From: Flavobacterium sp.
GTDB taxonomy: Bacteria > Bacteroidota > Bacteroidia > Flavobacteriales > Flavobacteriaceae
NCBI GenBank assembly: GCA_025351785.1
Contig: JANXVF010000044.1
Coordinates: forward strand, 1-39,129
Direction of reading: 5' to 3'
DNA length: 39,129 nt
Below the pieces are notes generated by a model. It saw only the letters and a program-made list of their open reading frames with translations, ran no database searches and was not told where the DNA came from. Each line of letters begins with the position of its first letter. Position 1 is the stretch's first letter. Both the position numbers and the translations under genes were made by a program. This document shows positions 17,463 to 27,763 of this stretch, piece by piece.

Positions 17463-17511
17463 TTTTACAAATGTAAATTGCATGCTATATTATTTTTGTT
17501 TACATTTGTCA
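17463..17511. promoter_or_regulatory. Two TTAC-N4-GTAA operator-like sites near the XRE promoter
   Basis: TTTTACAAATGTAAATT (17463-17479) keeps both arms. TTTACATTTGTCA (17499-17511) has one mismatch in the right arm. The first overlaps the -33 TTG by two bases and the second covers the -7 box of the XRE gene, mirroring the arrangement at the M14 promoter. This layout would suit autorepression by the XRE protein (inference). Confidence 0.6.
17478..17508 (+). promoter_or_regulatory. Promoter of the XRE regulator gene
   Basis: TTG (17478-17480), a 20-base spacer, then TACATTTG (17501-17508) matches the Bacteroidetes consensus in full. The -7 box ends 28 bases before the ATG at 17537, which supports that ATG over the in-frame TTG at 17519. 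Confidence 0.7.
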
Positions 17512-17536
17512 TCAAATATTGAAACTACAAATTACA

Positions 17537-17992
17537 ATGATAAATACTGACGATTTTGTAAAACGCTTAGAGTTACTGTTTGATTTTTATGGGCTATCAT
17601 CATCATCATTTGCAGATAAAATTAGCGTGCAACGTTCAAGTTTATCTCATCTACTTTCAGGTAGAAATAAACCTAGTTTGGATTTAATTTTAAAAATTAT
17701 TGATGTTTTTACCGAGGTAGATTTTTATTGGTTAGTGTTTGGAAAAGGAAATTTTCCTAAGAATAATTACACAGAAAATATACTTATAAATGACGATTTA
17801 AAATTAGACTCTCCTACTCCTCAATTTGAAAATCAAGAAAATAAAACCACAGAAAATTCTTTTGAAATTCTAAATAATAATTCTTTTAAAAACGAAGAAA
17901 AAAAAATTGAAGAGAAAAAAAATGATATGAAAAAATTAGAACGAATTGTTTTATTTTATACTGATGGAAGTTTTATTGAATATTTGCAATAG
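17537..17992 (+). CDS. XRE-family helix-turn-helix transcriptional regulator
   Basis: A 151-residue regulator. The N-terminal HTH_3 domain (about 5-62) reads FADKISVQRSSLSHLLSGRN, with the recognition helix in SSLSHLLSG. A long Asn/Glu/Lys-rich linker (about 75-130), probably disordered or helical, joins to a short conserved-looking tail (ERIVLFYTDGSFIEY) that I recall from other flavobacterial XRE proteins. No ligand domain is seen. I chose the ATG at 17537: an in-frame TTG at 17519 would add six residues but lies almost at the predicted transcription start. It is divergent from the M14 gene and is the best candidate to bind the TTAC-N4-GTAA sites between them. Confidence 0.85.
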   Translation: MINTDDFVKRLELLFDFYGLSSSSFADKISVQRSSLSHLLSGRNKPSLDLILKIIDVFTEVDFYWLVFGKGNFPKNNYTENILINDDLKLDSPTPQFENQENKTTENSFEILNNNSFKNEEKKIEEKKNDMKKLERIVLFYTDGSFIEYLQ

Positions 17993-18048
17993 CAAAATTT
18001 GAAGAAAATTTCAACCTAAAAAATTATGCAACATAAAATATTTAAATT

Positions 18049-18603
18049 CTAGATTACTTGAAATCCATTCTTAGAGATTTTGCCATTAACATTTTTGAAA
18101 TGATCTAGTAAAATTTTACTATCATTTTCATAATTTCCAGTTGGATAGAACGGGTATCCAAAATTCACCTCTTTTTTACTATAATCAAAAGCTACTGGTA
18201 TTATTGGGACATTTGCTTTTAAAGCTATGTAATAAAATCCCGTTTTAAGTTCAAAGACACATTTTCGAGTTCCTTCGGGAGAAATAGCTAGTCTAAACGT
18301 TTCTTTTTTATCAAAAATAGCTACAATAGTGTCGACTAAATTTTTTCCGCCTGTTCTATCTAGCGGTTCTCCACCCACACTTTTAAAATAATATCCAAAT
18401 GGGAAAGTAAATAGTTCTTTTTTGGCAACAAAATTAATTTCTTTTTGAAGAATACCACGAGAAAAAAGTCCGAGAAAAAAGTCAAAATATGACGTATGAG
18501 GAATCACTATTACCACACATTTTTTTATTGTGTCGTCAATAGTTCCTTCTAATTTCCAACCCATGACTGTACTAAAAATAAATTTGTACACTATTTTTTT
18601 CAT
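18049..18603 (-). CDS. 1-acyl-sn-glycerol-3-phosphate acyltransferase-like protein
   Basis: A 184-residue PlsC-type acyltransferase. The catalytic H-x4-D motif is HTSYFD (about 37-42) and the phosphate-binding motif is SPEGTRK (about 104-110). PVAFDYSKKEV fits the later family block. The protein is short, as in the smaller flavobacterial PlsC-like proteins, and its exact acyl acceptor is uncertain: lysophosphatidate, or a lipid such as an aminolipid. It probably works at the cytoplasmic membrane. It is divergent from the methyltransferase gene with 53 bases between; a CTAAATTTAG palindrome at 18619-18628 sits in that gap and could supply a weak -7 element in both directions. Confidence 0.85.
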   Translation of the reverse strand: MKKIVYKFIFSTVMGWKLEGTIDDTIKKCVVIVIPHTSYFDFFLGLFSRGILQKEINFVAKKELFTFPFGYYFKSVGGEPLDRTGGKNLVDTIVAIFDKKETFRLAISPEGTRKCVFELKTGFYYIALKANVPIIPVAFDYSKKEVNFGYPFYPTGNYENDSKILLDHFKNVNGKISKNGFQVI

Positions 18604-18656
18604 ATTTAAAAATTTAATCTAAATTTAGCATTATCTATCGAAGTAAAGATTTAGCA

Positions 18657-19322
18657 ATGTTAGCAAAAATATTCAGTTATTTTATTCCTATAAATGTTTT
18701 TAAAAAAAAATCGAGTTTCAGCAATACACTTGAACTCACTTGGAACAACGGAGAATTGGTTTTAGATTCTAAAAACACAAATTATTCCTATGGTAGTTTA
18801 CAACGTATTCTCAGAAAAGGTTTAAAGTATATAGGTTTTGAGCGAATAAAAAAATTCAAATCAATTTTAGTGCTAGGAGTTGCAGGAGGCAGTGTTATAA
18901 AAACAATTGTAGACGAAATTAAATTTGAAGGTAAAATTACAGGTATTGAAATTGATTCAACTATTATTGAAATAGCTAATCACTATTTTAAATTAAATGA
19001 AATTAAAAATTTAGAAATTATAATTGATGATGCTTTTGAGTTTGTTCTAAAAACAAAAGATAAGTATGATTTAATAATAATTGATATTTTTCAAGATACA
19101 ATAATGCCAAATTTTCTTTTTGAAGATTTTTTTATCAATAGAATAAACTTTTTGTTAAATGTTCAAGGATTTATTTTATTCAACACAATGGTTATTTCAG
19201 AAAATGACAGCATTAGAAACCTTACTTATAAAAAGAAATTTAATGCCAATTATTCTATTAGAATGTACCCAAAAGTAGAACAGCACAATGAATTATTTAC
19301 TGTGAAAAAATTGAAGAATTAG
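18657..19322 (+). CDS. Spermidine synthase-like SAM-dependent methyltransferase
   Basis: A 221-residue protein with a Rossmann-type SAM-binding core. The motif I glycine loop VLGVAGGSV is at about 71-79, the motif II acidic residue is in GIEID (about 97-101), DDAFEF follows at about 122-127, and [10 protein letters not shown] (about 138-147) is the post-motif segment typical of spermidine synthase-like proteins. It lacks the N-terminal beta domain of true spermidine synthases and has GVAGGS in place of their GGGDGG loop, so polyamine synthesis is unlikely. The substrate is unknown. Its stop overlaps the stop of kdsB by 4 bases, tail to tail. Confidence 0.8.
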   Translation: MLAKIFSYFIPINVFKKKSSFSNTLELTWNNGELVLDSKNTNYSYGSLQRILRKGLKYIGFERIKKFKSILVLGVAGGSVIKTIVDEIKFEGKITGIEIDSTIIEIANHYFKLNEIKNLEIIIDDAFEFVLKTKDKYDLIIIDIFQDTIMPNFLFEDFFINRINFLLNVQGFILFNTMVISENDSIRNLTYKKKFNANYSIRMYPKVEQHNELFTVKKLKN

Positions 19323-20044
19323 ACCATTTTTCTAGCCTTTTCCAAATCTTCTGGTGTGTCAATACCAATTCCAACATGCTTTGTTTCGACCATTTTTATT
19401 CGTTTTCCAAATTCTAAATATCTTAATTGTTCTAGTTTTTCTGTTGCTTCTAAACTTTTCATGGGTAACAAATAAAAATCTAATAAGGCTTGTTTTCTAA
19501 AAGCATAAATACCAACATGCTGATAGTAAATAACTCCCGCAATTTTATCTCGATTATATGGAATTGTAGAACGAGAAAAATATAAAGCAAAATTATTTTG
19601 ATCTACTACAACTTTTACATTATTTGGATTATTTATTTCATCATCATCAGAAATCTCTCGCATCAACGAGGCTAAATCTATTTTTTTTGAATTGTCATTT
19701 TTAAATGTTTCTAGCAGATTTTTTAACGAAATTTCATCTATAAATGGCTCGTCACCTTGAACGTTTACAATAATATCAACATCTAAATTTTGTATTGCTT
19801 CTGCTATTCTATCACTTCCAGATTCATGTTGTTTGATCGACATGATTGCCTTACCATTATTAGATATAATTTCATTAAAAATTATTTCAGAATCTGTTAC
19901 AACAAAAACTTCATCAAATAATTTTGTAGCAATTGTTGCTTGATAGGTTCTAGTTATAACGGTTTTGCCTCCTAAATCCTGCATTAATTTTGCAGGAAAT
20001 CTTGATGAGGCATATCGTGCCGGAATAACGGCTATAATTTTCAT
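19319..20044 (-). CDS. kdsB: 3-deoxy-manno-octulosonate cytidylyltransferase
   Basis: A 241-residue enzyme that activates Kdo with CTP to CMP-Kdo for lipopolysaccharide core assembly. The nucleotide-binding start [15 protein letters not shown] (about 6-20), the central NVQGDEPF (about 93-100), and the C-terminal [12 protein letters not shown] are all typical. Length is normal. The gene starts 1 base after the stop of the VOC protein gene, so the two form a tight unit. It ends overlapping the convergent methyltransferase gene by 4 bases. Confidence 0.96.
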   Translation of the reverse strand: MKIIAVIPARYASSRFPAKLMQDLGGKTVITRTYQATIATKLFDEVFVVTDSEIIFNEIISNNGKAIMSIKQHESGSDRIAEAIQNLDVDIIVNVQGDEPFIDEISLKNLLETFKNDNSKKIDLASLMREISDDDEINNPNNVKVVVDQNNFALYFSRSTIPYNRDKIAGVIYYQHVGIYAFRKQALLDFYLLPMKSLEATEKLEQLRYLEFGKRIKMVETKHVGIGIDTPEDLEKARKMV

Positions 20045-20045
20045 A

Positions 20046-20480
20046 TTATTGTTTTACAAAATCAAAATTTACCATCCAGTTGATGCCAAATTTGTCGGTA
20101 AACATTCCGAAATAGGCATCCCAAAAAGTATCAGACATTGGCATTTTTACAATTCCATCAGCCGAGAGTCCTAAAAAAAGTCTATCAGCTTCTTCTCTAC
20201 TTGTAGTATTGATAGATAATGAAATATTATCACCCATTTTTATAGCTCCAGAAGCAGCATTAGCATCGCTTCCCATCAATATTGTATCTTTACTAATTGG
20301 TAACGAAATATGCATAATTTTATCCAAATCGCCTTTTGTAATTTCTAATTGTCCTGCTGCAGGTGGCATGTCGCCAAATCTTCCTACATAAGGAAAATCT
20401 CCTCCAAAAACCGATTTATAAAATAAAAAAGCTTCTTCACAAACTCCATTAAAAACTAAGTAAGGATTTACATTTGCCAT
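20046..20480 (-). CDS. VOC family (PhnB-like) protein
   Basis: A 144-residue protein of the glyoxalase/bleomycin-resistance fold superfamily, PhnB-like subgroup. It shows the NPYLVF start, the [13 protein letters not shown] helix-strand and the FGINWMVNF end seen in these proteins. The paired beta-alpha-beta-beta-beta units span most of its length. The substrate and metal use are unknown; members range from thiol-antibiotic resistance to isomerases. It is the first gene of a two-gene unit with kdsB, 1 base apart. Confidence 0.88.
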   Translation of the reverse strand: MANVNPYLVFNGVCEEAFLFYKSVFGGDFPYVGRFGDMPPAAGQLEITKGDLDKIMHISLPISKDTILMGSDANAASGAIKMGDNISLSINTTSREEADRLFLGLSADGIVKMPMSDTFWDAYFGMFTDKFGINWMVNFDFVKQ

Positions 20481-20508
20481 AAATTTTTGTTTTAAAATTA
20501 AATTAAAT

Positions 20509-20516
20509 CAAAAGTA
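20509..20516 (-). promoter_or_regulatory. -7 promoter element of the VOC-kdsB unit
   Basis: On the minus strand TACTTTTG matches TAnnTTTG and lies 28 bases before the ATG at 20480. No TTG is found at the expected -33 distance. Confidence 0.45.
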
Positions 20517-20621
20517 CTGTTTTTCAATCATTGTTAATATTGAAAATCACAAAAAATACATGATTGATACTAGTATTTTTTTATTATTATCAAAGATAGT
20601 TTTTATCTATTAAAATAGTTA

Positions 20622-22952
<2,331 letters not shown>

Positions 22953-22971
22953 TTGAATTACATTTTATTTA

Positions 22972-23007
22972 AAAAATCCTGATTTCAGATTTGAAATCAG
23001 GATTTTT
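22972..23007 (+). terminator. Rho-independent terminator of katG
   Basis: A 16-bp perfect stem (22972-22987 and 22992-23007; core ATCCTGATTTCA / TGAAATCAGGAT) with a 4-base loop ends in a T-run. It lies 19 bases after the katG stop. Confidence 0.92.
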
Positions 23008-23047
23008 GTTTTGAACTATTTTATCCTTTAAACACTTAGTTATAATT

Positions 23048-23129
23048 GCGTTAGGGATAGTCGTGAAAATCCTTTTTTTCTTTTTAAAAAAAGATTGAAA
23101 CCAATAGCCCGACTCGAAGAGAAACGCCC
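23048..23129 (+). ncRNA. Structured intergenic RNA element, Flavo-1-like
   Basis: This non-coding stretch holds GCGTTAGGGAT at its start and AGCCCGA...AACGCCC at its end, a combination I recall from intergenic elements in flavobacterial genomes and tentatively link to the Flavo-1 RNA motif. Folding by eye gives an outer stem GCGTT/AACGC (23048-23052 with 23123-23127), GGG/CCC (23054-23056 with 23108-23110), a long A/T hairpin (AATC, one bulged C, T7 at 23068-23079 with 23086-23096), and a small CTC-GAA-GAG hairpin (23113-23121). It lies between the katG terminator and the lpd -7 element. Whether it is transcribed is unknown. Confidence 0.55.
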
Positions 23130-23216
23130 AAAAAAGTACTTTGGTTTTTAATTTTGAATGTAAATTGTGTACCGATTTGGATTTTATTTTATACTATAGT
23201 ATTGGATATTAATTTG

Positions 23217-23224
23217 TAAATTTG
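23217..23224 (+). promoter_or_regulatory. -7 promoter element of lpd
   Basis: TAAATTTG matches the consensus and lies 28 bases before the chosen ATG. The nearest TTG is only 12 bases upstream, so a proper -33 element is not evident. Confidence 0.45.
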
Positions 23225-23252
23225 CATCATAATAAATTAAAATTTGTACACT

Positions 23253-24656
23253 ATGAGTTCATTTGATGTTGTTGTTATTGGTTCAGGACCAGGAGGATAT
23301 GTTGCAGCAATTCGTTGTGCGCAACTGGGTTTTAAAACTGCAATAATAGAGAAATATGCTACTCTTGGCGGTACTTGTCTAAATGTTGGGTGTATTCCGT
23401 CAAAAGCTTTGTTGGCATCTTCGCATCATTTTGAAGAACTTCAACATTTTGCCGATCATGGAATTGAAGTTTCGGGCGAAGTAAAAGTAAATCTTGAAAA
23501 AATGATTGCGCGCAAGCAAGCCGTCGTAGATCAAACCTCGGGTGGCGTAAAGTTTTTAATGGATAAAAATAATATAACTGTTTACAACGGATTAGGTTCA
23601 TTTGACGATGCTACTCACATTAAAGTTTTTAAAACTGATGGAACTTCTGAAATTATTGAAACAAAAAATACAATTATAGCTACAGGATCTAAACCAGCAA
23701 ACCTACCTTTTATAACTTTAGATAAAGAAAGAATTATCACATCGACCGAGGCTTTAAAACTGCCAGAAGTTCCTAAACATCTCGTGATTATTGGTGGTGG
23801 CGTAATCGGAATAGAATTAGGACAGGTGTATTTGCGATTAGGAGCACAAGTTTCGGTTGTTGAATATTTAGATAGAATTATCCCAGGAATGGATTCTAGT
23901 TTATCAAAAGAATTGACTAAGGTTTTAAAAAAACAAGGCATGAAGTTTTATGTTTCTCATAAAGTAAAATCAGTTTCTAGAAAAGACAATGTTGTCTCTG
24001 TCGAAGCCGAAAATAGTAAAGGAGAAACTATAAAATTAGAAGGTGATTATGCTTTAGTTTCTGTGGGAAGAAAACCATTTACAGCTGGTTTGGAACCTGA
24101 AAAAGCAGGAGTAAAAGTTACTGACAGAGGAATGATTGATGTAAACGATCATTTGCAAACAAATATATCGAATATCTATGCAATTGGCGATGTTGTACGT
24201 GGTGCAATGTTAGCTCATAAAGCAGAAGAAGAGGGTGTTATGGTAGCCGAAATTCTTGCAGGACAAAAACCACATATCGATTATAATTTGATTCCTGGTG
24301 TAGTTTATACTTGGCCCGAAGTTGCAGCAGTAGGAAAAACAGAAGAGCAACTTGTAGCAGCAGGAATTGCATTTAAATCTGGTAGTTTTCCTTTCAAGGC
24401 TTTAGGAAGAGCAAGAGCTGGTGGAGATACAGACGGATTTGTAAAAATTCTTGCTGATATAAAAACAGATGAGGTTTTAGGAATTCATATGATTGGGGCT
24501 CGTTGTGCCGATTTAATTGCAGAAGCCGTTACAGCTATGGAGTTTAGAGCATCCGCCGAAGATATTTCGAGAATGAGTCACGCACACCCAACATTTGCAG
24601 AAGCAATAAAAGAGGCTGCTCTTGCTGCAACTGATAATAGAGCAATTCATATTTAA
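23253..24656 (+). CDS. lpd: Dihydrolipoyl dehydrogenase
   Basis: A 467-residue flavoprotein (E3) that re-oxidises the dihydrolipoyl arms of 2-oxoacid dehydrogenase complexes, passing electrons to NAD. The FAD-binding GSGPGGYVAA is at about 10-19, the redox cysteines are C42 and C47 (GGTCLNVGCIPSK), the NAD-binding GGGVIGIELG is near the centre, and the C-terminal HAHPTFAEA supplies the catalytic His. The ATG at 23253 is chosen; a TTG nine bases upstream would add three residues without family support. It stands alone, not in a pyruvate dehydrogenase operon, so it probably serves several complexes. Confidence 0.97.
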   Translation: MSSFDVVVIGSGPGGYVAAIRCAQLGFKTAIIEKYATLGGTCLNVGCIPSKALLASSHHFEELQHFADHGIEVSGEVKVNLEKMIARKQAVVDQTSGGVKFLMDKNNITVYNGLGSFDDATHIKVFKTDGTSEIIETKNTIIATGSKPANLPFITLDKERIITSTEALKLPEVPKHLVIIGGGVIGIELGQVYLRLGAQVSVVEYLDRIIPGMDSSLSKELTKVLKKQGMKFYVSHKVKSVSRKDNVVSVEAENSKGETIKLEGDYALVSVGRKPFTAGLEPEKAGVKVTDRGMIDVNDHLQTNISNIYAIGDVVRGAMLAHKAEEEGVMVAEILAGQKPHIDYNLIPGVVYTWPEVAAVGKTEEQLVAAGIAFKSGSFPFKALGRARAGGDTDGFVKILADIKTDEVLGIHMIGARCADLIAEAVTAMEFRASAEDISRMSHAHPTFAEAIKEAALAATDNRAIHI

Positions 24657-24685
24657 TGCAAAATAAATTTTCTTATTTTTAAAAT

Positions 24686-24712
24686 GAACTTCTTTTAAGA
24701 GGTTCTTTTTTT
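24686..24712 (+). terminator. Rho-independent terminator of lpd
   Basis: A 9-bp stem with one T-G wobble (GAACTTCTT / AAGAGGTTC, 24686-24694 and 24697-24705) and a 2-base apparent loop, which would open further in RNA, is followed by seven T's. It lies 29 bases after the lpd stop. Confidence 0.8.
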
Positions 24713-24715
24713 GTT

Positions 24716-24743
24716 TTGAAAACAAATAGATTTGTTACTTTTA
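24716..24743 (+). promoter_or_regulatory. Promoter of panB
   Basis: TTG (24716-24718), a 17-base spacer and TACTTTTA (24736-24743, one mismatch to TAnnTTTG) lie directly after the lpd terminator and 17 bases before the panB ATG. Confidence 0.58.
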
Positions 24744-24760
24744 CATCTTAATACAAAAAT

Positions 24761-25579
24761 ATGTCGGTAGCCAAAAAGGATTATAAGCGAATTACAACAA
24801 AGTCGTTAATTGAAATGAAGGCCAATGGAGAAAAAATTTCAATGCTTACGGCATATGATTTTTCTATGGCAAAAATTGTAGATACTGCAGGTGTCGATGT
24901 TATTCTTGTGGGTGATTCTGCAAGTAATGTAATGGCTGGACATGAAACTACATTACCAATAACTTTAGATCAAATGATATATCATGCTTCTGGAGTAGTT
25001 CGCGCAATAGAACGCGCTTTGGTAGTTGTAGATTTGCCTTTTGGGAGTTATCAGTCAGATTCAAAAGAAGCTTTACGATCTTCTATCAGAATAATGAAAG
25101 AAAGTGGCGGACATGCCGTAAAACTTGAGGGAGGTAGCGAAATTAAAGATTCTATAAAAAAAATACTAAACGCAGGAATTCCTGTAATGGGACACTTAGG
25201 TTTAACACCACAATCTATTTATAAATTTGGAACCTACACAGTTAGAGCTAAAGAAGATGAAGAGGCAAAAAAGTTAATGGATGATGCCAAATTGCTAGAA
25301 AAATTAGGTTGCTTTGCAATAGTATTAGAAAAAATTCCTGCCCATTTGGCTCAAAAAGTAGCCCAAAGTATTTCGATACCTGTCATAGGAATAGGTGCTG
25401 GTGGAGGCGTTGACGGACAAGTTTTAGTAATTCATGATATGTTGGGAATGAATAATGAATTTAGCCCAAGATTTTTAAGAAGATATTTAAATTTATATGA
25501 ACAAATGACAAATGCTATCGGAAACTATGTAGCCGATGTAAAAAGTAAAGATTTTCCGAATACAACAGAACAATATTGA
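24761..25579 (+). CDS. panB: 3-methyl-2-oxobutanoate hydroxymethyltransferase
   Basis: A 272-residue enzyme that transfers a hydroxymethyl group from methylene-tetrahydrofolate to 2-oxoisovalerate, giving ketopantoate, the first committed step of pantothenate and coenzyme A synthesis. Metal- and substrate-binding signatures are visible: [14 protein letters not shown] (about 28-41), [15 protein letters not shown] (about 50-64), [15 protein letters not shown] and the C-terminal [15 protein letters not shown]. Length is normal. No panC or panD is nearby. It probably shares a transcript with the pseudouridine synthase gene 33 bases downstream. Confidence 0.96.
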   Translation: MSVAKKDYKRITTKSLIEMKANGEKISMLTAYDFSMAKIVDTAGVDVILVGDSASNVMAGHETTLPITLDQMIYHASGVVRAIERALVVVDLPFGSYQSDSKEALRSSIRIMKESGGHAVKLEGGSEIKDSIKKILNAGIPVMGHLGLTPQSIYKFGTYTVRAKEDEEAKKLMDDAKLLEKLGCFAIVLEKIPAHLAQKVAQSISIPVIGIGAGGGVDGQVLVIHDMLGMNNEFSPRFLRRYLNLYEQMTNAIGNYVADVKSKDFPNTTEQY

Positions 25580-25612
25580 TACTAAACTAAATAGTAAAAG
25601 TTAATATTTATT

Positions 25613-26308
25613 TTGATAAAAAAAATAGTTTCTAACAAAGGTAATCTTCAAATTCTTTACGAAGACAATCATATAATTGTGATTAACAAACGTGCTGGAG
25701 ATATTGTTCAAGGCGATAAAACTGGTGATAAATCGCTATCCGAAATTTTAAAGGAATATATTAAATATAAATATAATAAGCCAAACGAAGTTTTTCTTGG
25801 GGTGGTTCATCGTTTAGATCGTCCTACAACGGGAATTGTCGTTTTTGCTAAAACCAGCAAAGCATTAGAGCGCTTAAACAAAATGTTTAGCGAGAGAGAA
25901 ACTGATAAAACCTATTGGGCAATTGTTAAAAATAAACCTCCAAAAAATGAAGATAATTTAATTCATTATTTAAAAAGAAATGAAAAAAACAATACTTCCA
26001 AAGCTCATTTAAAAGAAGTGCCAGAAAGTAAAAAAGCATCATTAGATTATAAAATTATAAAAGAATTAAATTCATATTTTGCATTAGAAATAAATCTCCA
26101 TACTGGACGTCATCATCAAATAAGAGCGCAACTTCAAGCCATTAATTGTCCTATAAAAGGCGATTTAAAATATGGTTTTGATAGAAGTAATCCTGATGGA
26201 GGAATCCATTTACATGCCAGAAAATTGAGTTTTATTCATCCAGTTTCAAAAACAACGGTTTTACTGGTGGCGCCACTTCCAGATGATCCTGTTTGGAACG
26301 CTGTTTAA
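25613..26308 (+). CDS. RluA-family RNA pseudouridine synthase
   Basis: A 231-residue enzyme that isomerises uridine to pseudouridine in rRNA or tRNA; the exact target is unknown. The catalytic Asp is in HRLDRPTTG (about 66-74), and LYEDNHIIVINKRAGD (about 15-30) and LHTGRHHQIRAQL are the other family blocks. No S4 domain is present. There is no ATG before the first conserved block; the best start is TTG at 25613 (giving IKKIVSNKGNLQ), since known relatives begin a similar distance before the LYEDNHIIV segment. It follows panB by 33 bases. Confidence 0.9.
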   Translation: MIKKIVSNKGNLQILYEDNHIIVINKRAGDIVQGDKTGDKSLSEILKEYIKYKYNKPNEVFLGVVHRLDRPTTGIVVFAKTSKALERLNKMFSERETDKTYWAIVKNKPPKNEDNLIHYLKRNEKNNTSKAHLKEVPESKKASLDYKIIKELNSYFALEINLHTGRHHQIRAQLQAINCPIKGDLKYGFDRSNPDGGIHLHARKLSFIHPVSKTTVLLVAPLPDDPVWNAV

Positions 26309-26374
26309 AACTAAATTATTAAAATTTACGTACAATAATATTTAATTTACCAAACAAAACTTAAAAATTACAAC

Positions 26375-27745
26375 ATGAAAAAAATACTCTTTTTTATATT
26401 AATTGCAACAAATGTACTATCTGCTCAAGAACATTTTTCGGGGTTAAACACTTCAAGTCATGTAGGTATTATGACAGCAACTTTAAATCCTGCAGAACTA
26501 GTAAATATGAATCATAAATTTCAAATTAATGTTTTTAGTAGCAGTCTAAATATCTCTAATAATAAGATTGGATTTAGCGATTTAACTTCAAGCAAAAACC
26601 TAGAATCACTAATTTTTACGGGTTCAGATCCTGTAAATCTGAGAGCAGATGCTGAATTTTACTTGCCTAGTATTGCCATTAAATATAAGAAATTTGCATT
26701 TGCAATTATCCCAAAAGGAAATGCAAAATTAGATGTAGTCGATGTTGATACTCATCTAGGCGATGCACTTACAAACGGTGCCGCAAATAGTATTTTTGGT
26801 TCAGCTTCTACTGTAAATAATAATTATAATCAAAGAGTTAACGGAACTACATGGGGCGAAATCGGATTTACTGGTGCTATGAATATTTTTAATAATGCAA
26901 CCCATAAACTAAATATTGGAACTACATTAAAAATGCTTTTTCCGGGTTCATTCGCAAATTTAGGACTCGATAAATTTCAAGGTACAATAGTTGTAAATAA
27001 TTTGAATGGTCAGGCGGAATTAAGAGATACTAATGCTAATTTAAATATTGCATATTCTGGCGGATTGACAAACAGTTTTACAAATTTTAACGATTATACA
27101 AAATCTATTTTTGGCGGATTAAATGGATTTTCGGGAGATATTGGAATAAACTATCAGTGGAAGGATTTACCCGAATCAAACCCAAAAAGAAACTCGAATA
27201 AGTATAAATTAAACTTTGGGTTATCAATAAAAAATATTGGCTCGATGACTTTTAAAGATGATAATAACAGCTCTAAAAACTATTTATTAAAAATTCAAGG
27301 AACTCAAAGTTTAAATTTAAATCAATTTCAAAATGTAAACAGTTTACAACAAATAGAAACAATATTATTAAATAGTGGTTACTTAACCGAGCAAAATAGA
27401 GATAAGAATTTTAAAGTTAAGTTGCCTACAACATTAAATTTGTATGTAGATGTAAAATTAATTCCTAAATTTTTTGTTTCTGGATTGATCCAACAAAAAT
27501 TAAATAATAACAGTCAAAATGATCAAATAACAGCACAAAATATTATAAGTGTAACGCCACGGTTTGACACTGGTTTTTTTGAAGTTTTTGCTCCGTTTAA
27601 CAATACTCAAATCTCTGGGTTTTCGTCAGGAATTGGTTTCAGAGTTGGAGGATTTTATTTAGGATCGGGTTCAATTATTACAGCTTTAATTAATGATTCT
27701 AAACAAGGTGATGTTTATACTGGTTATAAATTTTCATTTTTATAA
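26375..27745 (+). CDS. DUF5723 family outer-membrane protein
   Basis: A 456-residue protein that I assign to the DUF5723 family on overall pattern. It has a signal peptide (about 1-18, cleaved near LSAQE). The rest alternates polar and hydrophobic residues with many Asn and Gly, as in an outer-membrane beta-barrel, and ends in an aromatic/hydrophobic C-terminus (YKFSFL) typical of barrel-final strands. The STHVGIM-like start (SSHVGIMTATLNPAEL) matches the domain opening I recall. Function is unknown. The aldehyde dehydrogenase starts 18 bases after its stop, so the two are likely co-transcribed. Confidence 0.75.
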   Translation: MKKILFFILIATNVLSAQEHFSGLNTSSHVGIMTATLNPAELVNMNHKFQINVFSSSLNISNNKIGFSDLTSSKNLESLIFTGSDPVNLRADAEFYLPSIAIKYKKFAFAIIPKGNAKLDVVDVDTHLGDALTNGAANSIFGSASTVNNNYNQRVNGTTWGEIGFTGAMNIFNNATHKLNIGTTLKMLFPGSFANLGLDKFQGTIVVNNLNGQAELRDTNANLNIAYSGGLTNSFTNFNDYTKSIFGGLNGFSGDIGINYQWKDLPESNPKRNSNKYKLNFGLSIKNIGSMTFKDDNNSSKNYLLKIQGTQSLNLNQFQNVNSLQQIETILLNSGYLTEQNRDKNFKVKLPTTLNLYVDVKLIPKFFVSGLIQQKLNNNSQNDQITAQNIISVTPRFDTGFFEVFAPFNNTQISGFSSGIGFRVGGFYLGSGSIITALINDSKQGDVYTGYKFSFL

Positions 27746-27763
27746 TTAAATAAATAGTAGAGA

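Noticed and set aside
17241..17511. Reading the repeated palindromes as a short CRISPR array
   Set aside because: The repeats are about 15 bases, palindromic, irregularly spaced (24, 33, 166 and 35 bases) and overlap promoters. There are no cas genes.
23048..23129. Reading the AT-rich hairpin region upstream of lpd as a simple terminator
   Set aside because: A strong katG terminator already exists at 22972-23007, and the paired ends and conserved-looking words go beyond a terminator hairpin.
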